Below are positions 1 through 11,944 of a DNA stretch of 64,000 bases, one piece after another. Each line of letters begins with the position of its first letter. The stretch's first letter is position 1. This DNA is from Diplonema japonicum (lineage: Eukaryota > Euglenozoa > Diplonemea > Diplonemida > Diplonemidae). The DNA lies in NCBI GenBank assembly GCA_964019335.1, contig OZ025754.1:125001-189000 (forward strand), given 5' to 3'. The notes under the pieces are model-generated. The model ran no database searches and was not told where the DNA came from. It worked only from the letters and a program-made list of their open reading frames with translations. The position numbers and the translations under genes were made by a program.

Positions 1-192
1 ATATATATATTTATTCTTCCCCCACGAGAAGAGAAAGGAAAAAAATTCATTTTTATGATAGGGGGGGGGAAAGAATGAAAAGGAAGGGAGGGAAGAAGAA
101 AAATGTCGACAGACTGAAAAATCCATTTCCTCCCCCTTTTTTTTTCTTCTAAAATGGGCTAAAAAAAAAAATTCTTTTTTTTTTTTAAAAAA

Positions 193-1385
193 TTATTCAT
201 CCTCACCATCTTCGTCTTCATCATACTGTGTAATTATTATTATTATTATTATTTTTAAATATTTTTTCCCCCCCCTCCCTCACACACCACTTCGGTGATG
301 GCTTTCTTAAAAGCCTTTTTCAACTCGGGGTCCTCATCATCCCATTTCTGCTTCTTGCATAACGCCCTTCTTATGGTGCCGATCGTAAGGTCCTCTGATT
401 CGTCAGCATCGACAAATTCCTTAACGATTTTTTTAATCTTGCTGAACGGGGCAGGAAGCGCCTTGGATGCAGAGCGCTTCTTGCCGGATTCTTTAACATC
501 CGTTGCCTTGCTGGGGAGTTTTTTGTCAGGGTCTCGTCGGTACAGGGTTAGGGTCACATTTCCATTCCCACAGGCAAGCTTGCCTGTGGCAGAAGCTACG
601 GTAGTTGAAACCCCAGAAGATGTTTCTCCATAATCACCGGTCGCGTCCATGAGAATGGTCATGATGCCCTCTGGAGACATAGTATAGGTAACACCCCTGC
701 AATTCGCTGAGAGAGGAGCTGGTTTTGAGGCAGGTTCGGTTTTCATTTTCGAGTCCTTACATGTCATTGTGAAGGTGAGCTTGAGGTCCTTGAAGGGGTC
801 CGGGCATTGGTACGCCCCTAGGCTGCTGGATATCATGTAGGAGTTACCCGATTTCACCTTTTCCGTGAACGTTTTGTTGAATCCTATAATCGCTCGGATA
901 ATTTTTTTTTGGGGGTCGGCCTCGAGCTTCATGTTGTGTGAAGGCGCACCTGTCATCATTTTTGCAGGGTTTATCTCAGTTTTCCCGTTTGTCGTCACGT
1001 TCAGACCCACTGTTACATTAGATTTTGCGAGTTTTCGTGGGCCGCGTGTTGAGGCGATAAGAATGGACGATCCGTTTTTCGATTCTGAGCCTTCTTTTGT
1101 TACGTCGCATTTCATTGTGAGGATTGTACCGTTCAAACTCCACTCGATGTTTTCGCCGCCCGGATCTTTCCAGTCTTTCAGGCCTGCCTTGTCGAACTTT
1201 TCCTTGAGCTTTGTGTACACGTTCAGGCCGAGTCGGATTCCGCTGGTGCCTAGCTGTAAGTTTCCCGAGGCAACTGTGATCGACTTCCCTGTTGAGGATT
1301 CGCCGAAGGTTTGTGTGAGATCGACTTTTAAGACCAGCGTGCTCTCTCCTTCAAGGGATAGTTTTACATTTTTTCCCACTTCCAT
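193..1385 (-). CDS. Four-repeat beta-rich protein with C-terminal DEK_C-like domain
   Basis: Exons 1385-288 and 225-193. The intron 287-226 (62 nt, GT...ACAG, phase 0) joins the body to a last exon coding an acidic tail (YDEDEDGEDE) ending in TAA at 193. The protein is about 376 residues. Four divergent copies of one module are visible at about residues 8-58, 83-133, 155-208 and 235-283; each has a hydrophobic strand, then a G-x-S-x-G/GESS-like turn, then VAS or IAS, then a second hydrophobic strand. Residues 313-366 resemble the DEK_C fold (DLTIGTIRRAL, then a basic helix), which in other proteins binds DNA or chromatin. A nuclear DNA-associated role is inferred only from that domain and the acidic tail. 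The start follows a 16-A tract directly. The repeats could belong to a family I do not recognise. Confidence 0.72.
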
Positions 1386-2397
1386 TTTTTTTTTTTTTTT
1401 TGCTTTTTTTCTTTTTTTTTTGGGGGGGAAAAAAAAAGAAAAAAAAAGAAAAAAAAAAAAAGCGTCGTAAAGGAGAAAAAAAAAAGGGGGAGTTTTTTTT
1501 TTTTTTTTTATATTACTTGTAACTGAATTTCGTCTATTACATTGTTTCCCTTCCTCTCCCCCCCCCCTTTTTTTTCCTTGGCGCTCTTTTTTTTGTTTTC
1601 AACAACCACAACAAAAGAAAGAAGAAAGAAAAAAAAGGATGGGGGAGAGGGGGGGGGGGGGGGGGAATACAGAAAAAAAGGGGGATAAAAAGTACCAGAT
1701 TTTGCGACTATTATGTACTGTGAAATAAAATAAAAAAGGGGGGTCCAAAAAGACTGGGTACAAAAAATTGAAAGAAAAAAAAAAGAAAAAAAGGTACATA
1801 GTTCCGCAGCACATAGTGCATAAACAATAATCCCAAAATCCGGTAAAAGAAAAAAAAAATCTCATGGGGGAAGAAGGGGTAAATATTATGTCATATCTTA
1901 CGAGAAGGGTGCGTGAGTTGGCCGCGACCAGGAGGGAGAAAAAAAAAGTACAGGAAAAAAAAAAGAAAAAAAAAAGGGGGGCAAGGGGGTGTGCAGGTGT
2001 ATAAGTTGTGGAGAGAACAGCCACCAGTACATTCTTGTTTTGACCTTGCCCTCTCACCCCCCTCCCCCCCTTTTTTTCTGTGCCGTATAAAGAATTCTAA
2101 AAAAAAGTAGAGGCAAGTATTTTTTTTTAATTTTTATTTTAGTAAAAAAGCAAAAAAAAAAAAAAAAAAAAAAAACAAAAAAAATACTTACCACTGAAAT
2201 ATGCTCCATATATATTTTTTTTTTCTCTTCAACTTTTCTTTTTTCCCCAACCCCCCCAAAACAAAACGAAGTGGGGGCGTATCACACTTTTCTTTCAAAC
2301 TTTCAAATTATCTTCGCATTCCTTTTTTTTTAACGTCTCCTCCCCTACTCCTTCTCCTTCACTTCAAAGAGACTCATCGGGCACACCTCCGTGAGTA

Positions 2398-2435
<38 letters not shown>

Positions 2436-2450
2436 AAAGGGGACGTGATC

Positions 2451-2488
<38 letters not shown>

Positions 2489-2491
2489 AAA
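1386..2491. other. Intergenic, homopolymer-rich
   Basis: Poly-T, poly-A and poly-G runs with short mixed pieces (1800-1930, 1995-2060). I see no gene, RNA or element. Confidence 0.5.
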
Positions 2492-4980
2492 TTACGCCCC
2501 TGGCGGGGGAGTGGGAGACCTCACAGATCTTCGATTCTGTGTCTTTCCGAACACAGACCTCCGCTCTGCAGGCTGTGAAATAGTACGGGACTTTGAAGGT
2601 AAATCGGCTACGGTGTGCGGCACGCTGCTGGACTCGAAAGATTTTTTAAACCGAGCAGGGTGCTCGGTAGGTGCGAGAGACAAGGAACCCTGCCCGCCGG
2701 TAGAGCTGGAAGGGTTCCCCACCATGAGGTTCAACACGGAACGCTGCTTGTGGCACAGCCACTCGACCACCTCTTTGTGCTTTTTTACATAAGTTTCCTT
2801 AACAGACTCCATTTCCCGTGCGTGGTCCACCTCAATTGTTGCTATTCTCTTCCCCATTTCACCCTCGGATTTCTTAAGCGATCGGACTAGTTCTACCAGC
2901 CCGCGGAGAAGCTCCTCGGTATCACCTTTACCTGTGGAGTCCTTACCAAACTCTTGCTGGATGTCTCCCATGAGGTCTGAAGGCAATTCTGTGGAATGTG
3001 AGGCGGTAGTGGGGCTCGAGGGCTGTGGAGCAGATGTCGGTTTTTTATTATGCGGCGCTGTGGGTGCTGGGTGTGAACCTTGTTGTTGTTTCCCTCCAGA
3101 CGCGGATTTTTTAACGGAAGCGTTGGCCTTTGCGAGAGATTCCTCGAGGGTTTTTATCTTAGCTTTGTATGATGAGGCCAGGCTGGCTTCTTTCTTGTAG
3201 CTTTCCAGCTCGGCCTCCATTTTTTTTGACTTTTTTTGAGCTTTTTCCGTCTCGCGGGTTGCGGCTGCGAGCTTGCCCTGCAAGCTCATCATCCGTTTGA
3301 GATCAGTTTGCTTCTGAAGCTTAACTTGTTCTGCCCCGTCGATCGCTTCCTCGTACTCTGCCACGAGTTTACTAATTTGAACATCTTCATCATCTTCATC
3401 TTTCCCCCCGTTCAGACATTTTGAACGCTTCTGTGCAGCGCTGGATTTGTAACCGTGAGCCCCGCCGTAGTTTATAGAAAGCATGCCGGAAGAGGATATG
3501 TTTCGAGGAGCTTGTTGGTGAACTCTTGAACCTTCTCCTTCAGCGGCCGTGATCATTACTTTGATCGGGGACTCGGGTTTTGCCTTGGTTTCGGCCACCT
3601 GGTCGGCCTTCCAGTCTTTTTCCCCGGGGCTGAGGTAGTACGCGCGCTTCCCTGCAGCCCGTCGCTCCGCCTCCGTGGTGGTCCGTCGGGGGGTTTTTCG
3701 CGGGTCGTTCCAGGTGGTTTGTTTGGAGTTGTGGTCGATGAAGTACACCCTCCCATCGTCCGTTGATCGTATCTCCCTGGTTTTTTTTTTTTTTTTTTTT
3801 TTTTTTTTGTGGGTCATCATACCATCCCTCTGGTAGTGGTTCGTCTGCCGTGTCGATGTCGGGTGATAGTGCTACAGTACCTTTTTTTTTTTTTTTTTTT
3901 TTTTTGAGAAATCGAAAAAAAAAAGGGGGGGGGAATTTTTTTTTTAATACCCTCCGCCACGTGTTTGTTGATCTTTATCGAGTTTTTCACGTTGGCCTTC
4001 TTCAAGGCGGTCGCGAAGGCCAGTGATTCGGTGTCAACACCTCCCTGTGAGGGTAAAAAGTTGAAGTGTTTCTTAAAAAAAAAAAAACACACCCTAGTAC
4101 ATATAATACAAGCAGTGTGCACATTACCGCCCGTAAGCGAGGGGTGCAAGTAGTAAGGGATGCCGTCGGTGGGGAGATCATCTTTGTTCTGCACGGAGTT
4201 TCTTTTTTTTTTTCTTTCCCCCCCTTAACATACCTGCGACTCGACGAGGGTTAGAAGGGAGAGAAGCCCCCGGTAGGAAGCAGGTGCTTCGGTGGTAGGA
4301 GGGAGAACGCATCCCAGATCTATCAAGTGGAGGTGCGCAGTGTGAATGAGGGTGAGCCCGTCATCCATCACCTCCCTGCGTTCCACGGACACACGGAAGA
4401 TGGTGGTCGCTCGGTTGTGGTAGGTCTGGTTCTCAAGGCCAACATCAACGAGCTCCATGGCTGCTTCTCTTTGAGCCTCGACTTCTTCCGCACCGTGGGT
4501 TTTGACACAACCCTGCTGGTTGACAAATGAGATATTCACGTTGTCCGGGTTGATGATGTCACGAATGACCTCGTCTACCAGTTGCAAGTAAGATATTTTA
4601 ACGACGAAGTGGCACCTGGTGCCGGATTTTCGTTGCATTACTCCGATCTTTCCATAGACCTGGTCTATGACCCGGGGGATTACACCGTAGTTGTCGGGTT
4701 TTCCCAGCATGGTGTAGGATTTCCCGGTTTCGCTGTTCCCATAGACCATTATGCACCCGTGGACTCCTTCAAGAACACCATCTACAATTTGAGCGATCTC
4801 TTTAGAGTATGCAGCGTCATTGTCCTGGTCTGGTCCCAGGACGTCGTCGACCTTCACGGCGGTCGGGCCTCTTCCTACTGTTTTGTCTTTTACGCTGTAG
4901 CCGTGGCCCTGTCCTGTTTTCCCGTTGGTTCCTCGTGTCACTCTTACTATGACGTGAACGGGAGTTTCTCGGTCTGCCAT
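2492..4980 (-). CDS. Kinesin-like motor with WW domain and coiled coil
   Basis: Five exons: 4980-4234, 4188-4128, 4040-3951, 3880-3823, 3776-2492 (746 aa; the exon sum is divisible by three). Residues 1-299 align with a kinesin motor: the P-loop YGNSETGKSYTM (80-91) keeps GxxxxGKS, and the end of the motor (IPYYLHPSLTGG, then KNSIKINK-like residues) is recovered only after splicing. Switch I (NxxSSRSH in active motors) reads NQTYHNRA at 184-191, and switch II (DLAGSE) reads DLGCVL at 221-226, so ATP hydrolysis is doubtful. Residues 313-345 form a WW domain with both tryptophans, interrupted by intron 4. A heptad-rich coiled coil follows at about 420-510, then a low-complexity tail. Introns 3 and 4 contain long poly(A). 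The start sits directly after a run of about 21 A. Cytoskeletal scaffold or cargo role is inferred. Confidence 0.85.
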
Positions 4981-5223
4981 TTTTTTTTTTTTTTTTTTTT
5001 TCCCCACCCCACCCCCGCCCCCCGCCTCACCCCCGCCTCTCTGCCACCCTCTCCTTTATGTGATTAGCTTATTTCCATTAAAAAAAAAAAAAGGGAATAA
5101 AAAAAAATTTTTTTTTTACGTTCGCTGAGAAAATAAAACATGCACACTTTTTTTTTTTTTTTTTTTCCCCCCTACCAGAGCCAGTTTTTTTTTTTTAACG
5201 TGGGAAAAAAAAAAAAAAAAAAA

Positions 5224-7098
5224 TCAAACAAGAGCAGCGATGAGTTTCTCATTTTCAGCTTTGATCTGCTGCATCTCGGCGGGTGCGAACTTACTAATGC
5301 GATCGTAAGTGTAGAACCCGTCGCACTCCCGCTCTACATCAGAGAGCTGGGTGAACACCGAGGCCGACGTCTGCTTCTGAAATCCCGCAAGCGCCGATAT
5401 CTGTTCTGCATAGGCCGTCAGAAACTGCGCAGACGTGTTGAACACGGAGTAAGAGTAACACAGGTTAGGCCACCATTCATGACCCTCCACAAAAAGACCA
5501 AAACCACCCCATTCCCCATACATTGCATATTGCGTAGGAAGCGCACTGTTCGGCTTAGGGTTAGGATAGTTGTGAACATCATTAACATCAGCAAGATGTT
5601 CGTTGTTCGCAGGCCCACCTGAATCACCATCAAGAAGCCTGCTGGAGTCCAAGCTTCTCGCGTATGTTACCATCTCTGGCAGGTCGGAGAAAATATCCTT
5701 CATGTCCTCCTCGTTGAAAATAGTCCATTGGACTATACAAGGGTGGTTCCTCTTGCCCTCCACCATCGCCGTGAAATCAGCTTTGTAAAGTTCGAAATCC
5801 GACGCGTTCCCGTGCGGGCTCCCGTATTTCTGAACGGCATCCTGAAACACAATCAGCCCGAGGGTGTCAGCGTAGTAGTACCACCGCTCCATGTTTACCT
5901 TTTGGTGGAGACGGACCAGGTTAAAACCGTAGTCTTTTACAGCTTGAAGATCGAATTGAATCGATGCCTCTGTGGGGGGTGTGTACAAACCATCAGGCCA
6001 GAAGGATTGGTCTAACCATCCGTGGAGGTATATCGGCTTCCCGTTCAGCAGCGGCCTGGAAACATTGTTGATGTCCTTCCCCAACACGATCGTTCGCAGA
6101 CCGACGTACGTTTTGACAGAATCCGTGTTGTGCGTCAGTGTAACGTTGTAAAGAAATGGTGACGCCGGCGACCAGAGTTTTGGGTTCGGGACGGCTATTT
6201 TTAAAAAGGTTCCAGCAGGGCCGGTTGCCTCAGCTACCTGTGTTGTACCGTCATACAGTGTAACGGTGACATCTCCGCCGTCGGTTGTGTTTACCAAGTA
6301 TTCTACACTCAGCAGATCGACATTTGTACGATAAGATGTAATGCGGCTGTCAGGAACGGATTCAAGCCAAACTGTTTGCCAGATCCCTGACGACGGGGAG
6401 TATGTATCGCCGCTTGGCGTTCGAACCGCGGACACCCTTTGCTTCCCGAACGGCTGCGTTCCCCAATCGCTCGGATCGTACGAAAAAACAAGAATTTCGT
6501 TGTCCGTTGCCTTCAAATGCGCGGTGATATCGAAATAGAAGGCGTCATAACCCCCCGTGTGGGTTGGAAGCTGTACACCGTTGACAAAAACAGTCGCTTG
6601 CCAATCGACCGCCCCGAAGTGCAGGAGAACCGTCTTACCCTGCGTGAATTCAGAAGGTGCGTTGAATATTTTTCTGTACCACAAGCGGAAGTTCCAGGAG
6701 TTCAAACCGCGGGGAATGTCGTCCATCCCCATCCCTGTAATCCAGAACCCACTCAAGCAAGATTCTGGTGGGTAAGGCACCACGATTTTTTTCGTGAAGT
6801 TGGTGGGCGGGGTTGGGACTTTTGAGCCTTCTCCTCCCGCTGGCTGGAAGTCCCACCATCCGTTGAGGTTTAACCAAGTGTTTGAGGGCCGTTCCATCAT
6901 TGGTAGTGGGTGGTACTCGTTGTGCGGTTGCGTCGAGTTTGGGTTCGTTTTTGCGCCTTCGTCCGTGACCAACGGGCAGTACCCCCTGTCGGACCCGTCA
7001 CCGTTAGGGGCTGTGTATTGAAAGATCCCGCACTGACAGGTTACCCCTGCTGCGACACCAATCGTTGTTGCCATTATCGTCAATAGTTGGTGTAGCAT
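5224..7098 (-). CDS. Secreted glycoside hydrolase family 2 (beta-galactosidase/glucuronidase-like)
   Basis: Single exon, 624 aa. An N-terminal hydrophobic segment (residues 1-20) looks like a signal peptide. The order is a sugar-binding jelly roll (about 70-250, with LNGWWDF, YRKIF and SGIWQTVWLE), an immunoglobulin-like domain (about 255-340) and a TIM barrel (about 345-624). The acid/base Glu lies in FNEED (N462-E463) and the probable nucleophile is E529 in YGEWGG, both expected for GH2. It should cleave beta-linked galactosyl, glucuronosyl or related residues outside the cell or in a lytic compartment; the sugar cannot be read from sequence. Several N-x-S/T sequons agree with secretion. 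Length is typical of the compact three-domain members. In the transcribed sense, the stop is followed by a poly(T) run and the start is preceded by poly(A). Confidence 0.9.
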   Translation of the reverse strand: MLHQLLTIMATTIGVAAGVTCQCGIFQYTAPNGDGSDRGYCPLVTDEGAKTNPNSTQPHNEYHPLPMMERPSNTWLNLNGWWDFQPAGGEGSKVPTPPTNFTKKIVVPYPPESCLSGFWITGMGMDDIPRGLNSWNFRLWYRKIFNAPSEFTQGKTVLLHFGAVDWQATVFVNGVQLPTHTGGYDAFYFDITAHLKATDNEILVFSYDPSDWGTQPFGKQRVSAVRTPSGDTYSPSSGIWQTVWLESVPDSRITSYRTNVDLLSVEYLVNTTDGGDVTVTLYDGTTQVAEATGPAGTFLKIAVPNPKLWSPASPFLYNVTLTHNTDSVKTYVGLRTIVLGKDINNVSRPLLNGKPIYLHGWLDQSFWPDGLYTPPTEASIQFDLQAVKDYGFNLVRLHQKVNMERWYYYADTLGLIVFQDAVQKYGSPHGNASDFELYKADFTAMVEGKRNHPCIVQWTIFNEEDMKDIFSDLPEMVTYARSLDSSRLLDGDSGGPANNEHLADVNDVHNYPNPKPNSALPTQYAMYGEWGGFGLFVEGHEWWPNLCYSYSVFNTSAQFLTAYAEQISALAGFQKQTSASVFTQLSDVERECDGFYTYDRISKFAPAEMQQIKAENEKLIAALV

Positions 7099-7851
7099 TC
7101 TTTTTTTTTTTATTGTCCTTTGTGTGCGAAACTTTTTTATTTTTGGAATTTGAAAGAATAAAAAGGGGGGGGGGAGTGGAAAAAAAAAAGTAATTGTTTT
7201 TTTTTTTGTTAATAAAGAAATATTTAAAGGGAAGGAAAAGGGAAAGGAAGAAGGGGGAAGGGGTGTTGTGGAAAAAAAAAAAAAGAAACCGGAGGAGACA
7301 AAATAAGGAGGGGAGGGGGGGAGGAGGTGACGAAAAAAGTAATAAAAAAAAACACCTTGGGAAACACAAAAACTCTTTTACAGCTTTTTTTTTTCTTTCT
7401 TTCTTGCTTCTGAATTTCTTCTTTCCCCACTTTTTTCTTTTACCTCGCTCTCTTTCCGAGAGGGGGGGGGGGGGGGGAGAGGAATGGAAGGAGGTGCCAT
7501 TTTTGTGGTGTAAATGAGGGGGGGGGGGGGGGAGGAAAGAAAAAGTAAAATTTATAACGAACAAACTATGGCAAAGTAAGAATTTACTACCCCCCCCTTT
7601 TTTTCATTTCCCCTCTTTTTAAGCCATCTCCCGCTTTTTCTTCTTCTTCCTCCCCCCCCCCCCCCCTTTTTTTTCTTCATCATTCGCCTGCAGATACCCC
7701 TGCCAATACATTTCTTTTTTCGGGCAACACCAACAAAAAAAAACAAGGGGCAAAGAATAAAAAAAAAAAAAAAAAAAAACATGCGAAAAAAAAAAAAAAA
7801 AATTGCTTTCCCATGTGTGTAAACACATAGAATACTTCTTCTTTTTTTTTT
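7099..7851. other. Intergenic between K+ channel 3' end and GH2 start
   Basis: It carries (C)14 near 7656, (G)14 near 7461 and several A/T runs. No conserved frame is seen. It should hold the channel 3' UTR and the GH2 promoter, but no motif stands out. Confidence 0.4.
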
Positions 7852-9106
7852 TCAATCTTCAGGGGGAAGAAGTTTCACCTTTTTCGCACCGCTCGCCGTG
7901 CTGCCCTTATCTTCATGAATCGTTGCAGTTTCCACAACCGTGTCGTTTTGTATTTTCCCCTCCATCGACGTCACAAGCTGGTGGATCTCTTGCAAGGTGG
8001 AGTGGAGCTCCTGGAGCTGCTGGTTGTTCGGCCCAGGTTCCATGGTGGGCTTGCGTTCTGACTGTTGTTGAAAAAGAAGTTTGTTCTTCAATGAGGTCTG
8101 AATGTCGCTTTCCTCAGGCGTGAGGTAACGGCTTGAGGGAAGCGACATCATCCTCGCCCTGTCTTTAATCCCAATAGAGTCAGATCGAAGCATCGATTTG
8201 CAAACATCAATAGTCTCGTCATCCTCCGTAAAATTCGCCAAAGGCACAGTCCCAGGAGCAATGAGCGAGCTTATATACGGATTCGTGGCTGCCGACGACT
8301 TCCTTCTTGCAAGGGAGCGTAACACTTCAGAAGAATATCCGTAAGATTGAGCCATAGAACTCTGTCGTGAGTGGGACCCTATAAAACTTGGCGCGTTGGA
8401 CGACGATGATGAAGACGATGTGCTGTTGTTTGATTCTTGATGATGCTTGCTGTTGTTGCTGTCGCTGTCGTCCGGTTTCGCCGGGGTCGTGCCTTGAGCT
8501 TCCTTCCGTGCTCGAATCTCGCTTTGAATTTGCTCGTTGAATTCCGGGAAACTATCAAGAATTGTGTGAAAATCCGCTTTGTCAAGCCGGAACAAATCAC
8601 AGTATGTCAAGGCTCTGATGGACGCTGTTCGTAACGTTTCCACCAATAACGCAACTTCTCCGAAAAAACCGCCTTTTTTGATGGTTGCCAAATACATTCC
8701 GTCTGCTGACAGAACGTCCGCGTAGCCGTGACCCATAAAGAACATTTCTGAACCAACGTCGCCGGCGGTTATGATGTACTGTCCAGGGGCAAAAACAACG
8801 TTTTTTAAGCCTTCGGCAAGGGCGACTTTGCATTCTTTGTTCGCACTTTTGAACATTTCAACGGTGCCGATGAACTTTATCCTTACGTACAGCCCGATGT
8901 GCTGCTGCATGGAGACGGGGAGGCCGTCGATGATCTTGGAGTAGGAGGAGCCCACGTTGTGCTGCAGGATGTGGTTCTGAAAGGCGAGCACCTCTTGTTG
9001 CAGGGATTTCGGGATGTTGAAGTACTTCATGACCGCTAGCGTCTCCATCATCCTGGCCTTGCGCTCGGATTTGATGTTGTGTGATTGCATGATCTTCGAC
9101 AGTTTA

Positions 9107-9153
<47 letters not shown>

Positions 9154-10184
9154 TTGTTCATTGACAACAACAACAACACACCGATAATTGCCGCGTTTGC
9201 AAACGTGCCAAAAATGAACAGGAAGCAGGCGAAAACCCGTTCTTGTGTGGTTTTCACTTCTACGTCGCCGTAGCCCACAGTAGTGACTGTGTTTTTTTTT
9301 TTTTTTTTTTTTTTTTTTTTCCCCCCACCCCGCAAACCAGTGTACAAAACATAGTAGGCCGCGATAGTGTAGGACTGCGACTCGTACTTCCTGTCCTCGA
9401 TCAGCGCGAGCCGGACGATGACCAAGAGGTGCAGGGAGAAGATGGTCCAGAACAACAACTGCACCAGCGGGACCACCTGGTAATACACATAGATATACCT
9501 CGCGGAGATCGCTTCCGGGTTCACCTGTTCGAAGTAAGAGTAAGCCCGCACCGCCTTCAACACAGTTAAATGATATACAACCTTGTGCGCATCATTAAAC
9601 CCCGCCAGATAGCACACGATATGAATGGGGGCCGCTGCAAGAAAATCCATACAAAACCACGTTTTAACGTAGTTTACTATGGTGTTGGAGGTGGATTTCG
9701 CCTCCAGGCCAGCAGAAACCACTACAGAGGTTTGCATCTTGGCTCGTATTGCAATGTCAATCATGAACAGCAGGGACCCAAGGCAGTCGAACGGGAGGTT
9801 TATTGTCGGGGACCAGTTGTCGTAGATATCATTCAGGGAAACGGAAATTTCGAAGTAAAGAGTGACGAGGAGGAGGATGAGCTCCCAGATGGGCACCCAC
9901 GAATCATCCGCAAGGATCCCCGAGGTTTTCTTAGCCTTTTCAATGTGCTGCTGCGTCTCCGCTGTTTGGTTCATTATATTGTCCTCATTGTCATCTTCTT
10001 TAACTGGTTTATTGGGTTTTTGGGTTTGAAAGGCGCGCACGGCCTGTGCGAACCTGGGTAAAACACGCAGCTTCTCTTGAGCAGACAGGCTCCCGCATCC
10101 ACTTTGTATCGATTTTGTGTCGCTCAGTACCGTGTCTGCCGTGCTCCGGCTGACTGAGTCCTGCCCGCTGACCTCGTCGTCCAT
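7852..10184 (-). CDS. Cyclic-nucleotide-binding voltage-gated-type K+ channel
   Basis: Exons 10184-9338, 9286-9182, 9107-7852 (735 aa; frame exact). Six membrane segments are visible. S1 is near WELILLLVTLYF, S4 is weakly charged (HLTVLKAVRAYSYF), and splicing intron 1 restores a pore helix and filter reading YYVLYT then VTTVGYGD. Intron 2 lies at the S6/C-linker junction; removing its poly(A) joins AAIIG to KLSKIM. The C-linker leads into a cyclic-nucleotide-binding domain with GFFGEVALL and a TASIRAL segment, the phosphate-binding cassette. A Ser-rich tail and a final short coiled coil follow. Role: K+-selective channel in plasma or ciliary membrane, gated by voltage and/or cNMP. The start is the first in-frame ATG after the leader; an overlapping out-of-frame ATG lies 8 nt upstream. 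Confidence 0.9.
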
Positions 10185-10270
10185 TGCCCCATGTAAAAAG
10201 CCCTTCCCCCTCTTTTTCTTTTTTTTTTTTTTTTCTCTCTCTTTTTTCCCCCTGTGTTTCTCTTTTTGAG

Positions 10271-10328
<58 letters not shown>

Positions 10329-10389
10329 CATTTCAATTTCCCCTCCCCCTCCCCCTCTGGAAAGAGAGACTACTTTTACTACTTGTAAA

Positions 10390-11127
10390 TTACACCCTCT
10401 TTTTGAAAGACAGCATCTTGTGGAGCACGATGGTACGAAGCATGCATGAGTTCTGCAGTGTGGGGAACAACGCCAGGTCCTCATCGACCGACGCTTCGGT
10501 AGTTGTGGTTGTTGCAAGGCTGTCGGCCTCATCCGATTCTTCGGTCTGCGTTTGTGTGTCGCAGCTATAAGAAGATGGAGGAGGAGACGGGGATGGAGGA
10601 GGTGGAAGAGAATCTGGCGTTAAACAAGCTGAAGACAATGAAGGGGGAACACTGGACTCTGGCACGGATTGTGTCCGGGACGTGCCAAGAAGTGATGGAG
10701 GCACCGTGACGATTGGTTCTGAAGCACCCCGCTTCTTTGGGGTCTCCCGGACCTCTTTTTTTTCGGGTTTTTTCTTTTTTTTTTTTTTTTTTTGAAAACA
10801 TTTCCGATCCCGCTCTGCTTTTTTGTACTGCATTCCGAATTCCCTCCGATCCGTCTCGTCCTCCCTTTTCTCCTTTGCAGCCCGCATCTTCAAAAAAAAA
10901 AAGGACTCGTAAGGCAACAGCGGCAGCCTCTCGCACCCTGCGCTCAAGTCAACGACGATCCCTTTGTGCGGTGCCCCACTACGCCTCACGGGCCGTGGGC
11001 ATTTGGGTAACCCCTTAGGGACAGAAGGGGACGGCACGACAGGAATTATTCTCCTCCTCGGGCATTTCTTCGGGGCCTTGTTGCCCGTAATTAATTCGTA
11101 ATACAGATTACTTGATGGGCATACCAT
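10390..11127 (-). CDS. Hypothetical Lys/Pro-rich protein
   Basis: Open frame of 245 aa from an ATG that follows a poly(A) tract. The N-terminal 110 residues have balanced composition (a basic Pro-rich segment, then a helix rich in Lys/Glu/Arg). A poly-Lys stretch coded by an A run interrupts it, and a Ser/Pro/Thr-rich C-terminus follows. The A run may instead be an unrecognised intron, since poly(A) introns are common in this window, so the exon structure is uncertain. No family is recognised. Its position, 205 bp upstream of the K+ channel gene and on the same strand, fits the general one-strand array and gives no functional hint. Confidence 0.5.
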   Translation of the reverse strand: MVCPSSNLYYELITGNKAPKKCPRRRIIPVVPSPSVPKGLPKCPRPVRRSGAPHKGIVVDLSAGCERLPLLPYESFFFLKMRAAKEKREDETDRREFGMQYKKAERDRKCFQKKKKKKKKPEKKEVRETPKKRGASEPIVTVPPSLLGTSRTQSVPESSVPPSLSSACLTPDSLPPPPSPSPPPSSYSCDTQTQTEESDEADSLATTTTTEASVDEDLALFPTLQNSCMLRTIVLHKMLSFKKRV

Positions 11128-11888
11128 GGTTTTTTTTTTTTTTTTTTTTTTTTCCCCTCCCCCCCCCCTTTTTTTTGTTTTTTTTTGTTTGTTGTTGCCC
11201 CTTCTTCGGGGTGCAATGGGGTCATGATTAATTTTTTTTTAAAAGAAAAAGAGAGATAAAAAAATGGGGCAGGGGGCGGCGTAGGGATGGGAAAGGGGGA
11301 CACATAGGAGCTAGCTCGTGGGGGGGAATGAGGGGGAAATTCCACTGTTTGAAAAAAGGGAAGTGTTGCAAACAGCCCCCCTACCAAGAAAAAAAAGGGG
11401 GCTGAGGGTTGGGGGGGGGGGGATAAACAAAAAAAAGTAAGATACGAAGGCCGGGCTTTGGGGGGTTTGAGAAAGTGAAAAAAGGGGGGGGGGGTAAGGA
11501 AGGAGATGAATGAATAAACTGGTTTTCCAGTTTAAAAAAAAAATCAAAGGAAGAGGAACAACCACCAGATTAAGCAATTTAGGTTTTTTTTTTTTTTTTT
11601 TTGTTTACATGTTCATAGCAGTTAATGGGAAGAAGAAGAAGGAAAAAAAAAAAGGTATGTAAAATAAAATGAGGTTTTTCCGCGTTAATCTTTTTTTTTT
11701 TGTTTTGTTTTTGTTTGTTTAATATCGGAGAGTTGCATATCTTTTTTTTTTGTTTTTGTTTCCCCTTTCTTCCTTCCTTCTTTATTACGCAATTGCTTTC
11801 AAGTGGCCGTCAGATAAAATAAAAGAGGGGGGGGGAAGAAGAAAAAAGAACGAGTGTTTAAACCTTCGTAGCCGCTTTTTCTTTTCTT

Positions 11889-11944
<56 letters not shown>

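Noticed and set aside
3817-4194. Separate small gene between kinesin and the WW/coiled-coil gene
   Set aside because: Its pieces are exons 2-4 of one gene; splicing restores the end of the kinesin motor and the WW domain in a single frame.
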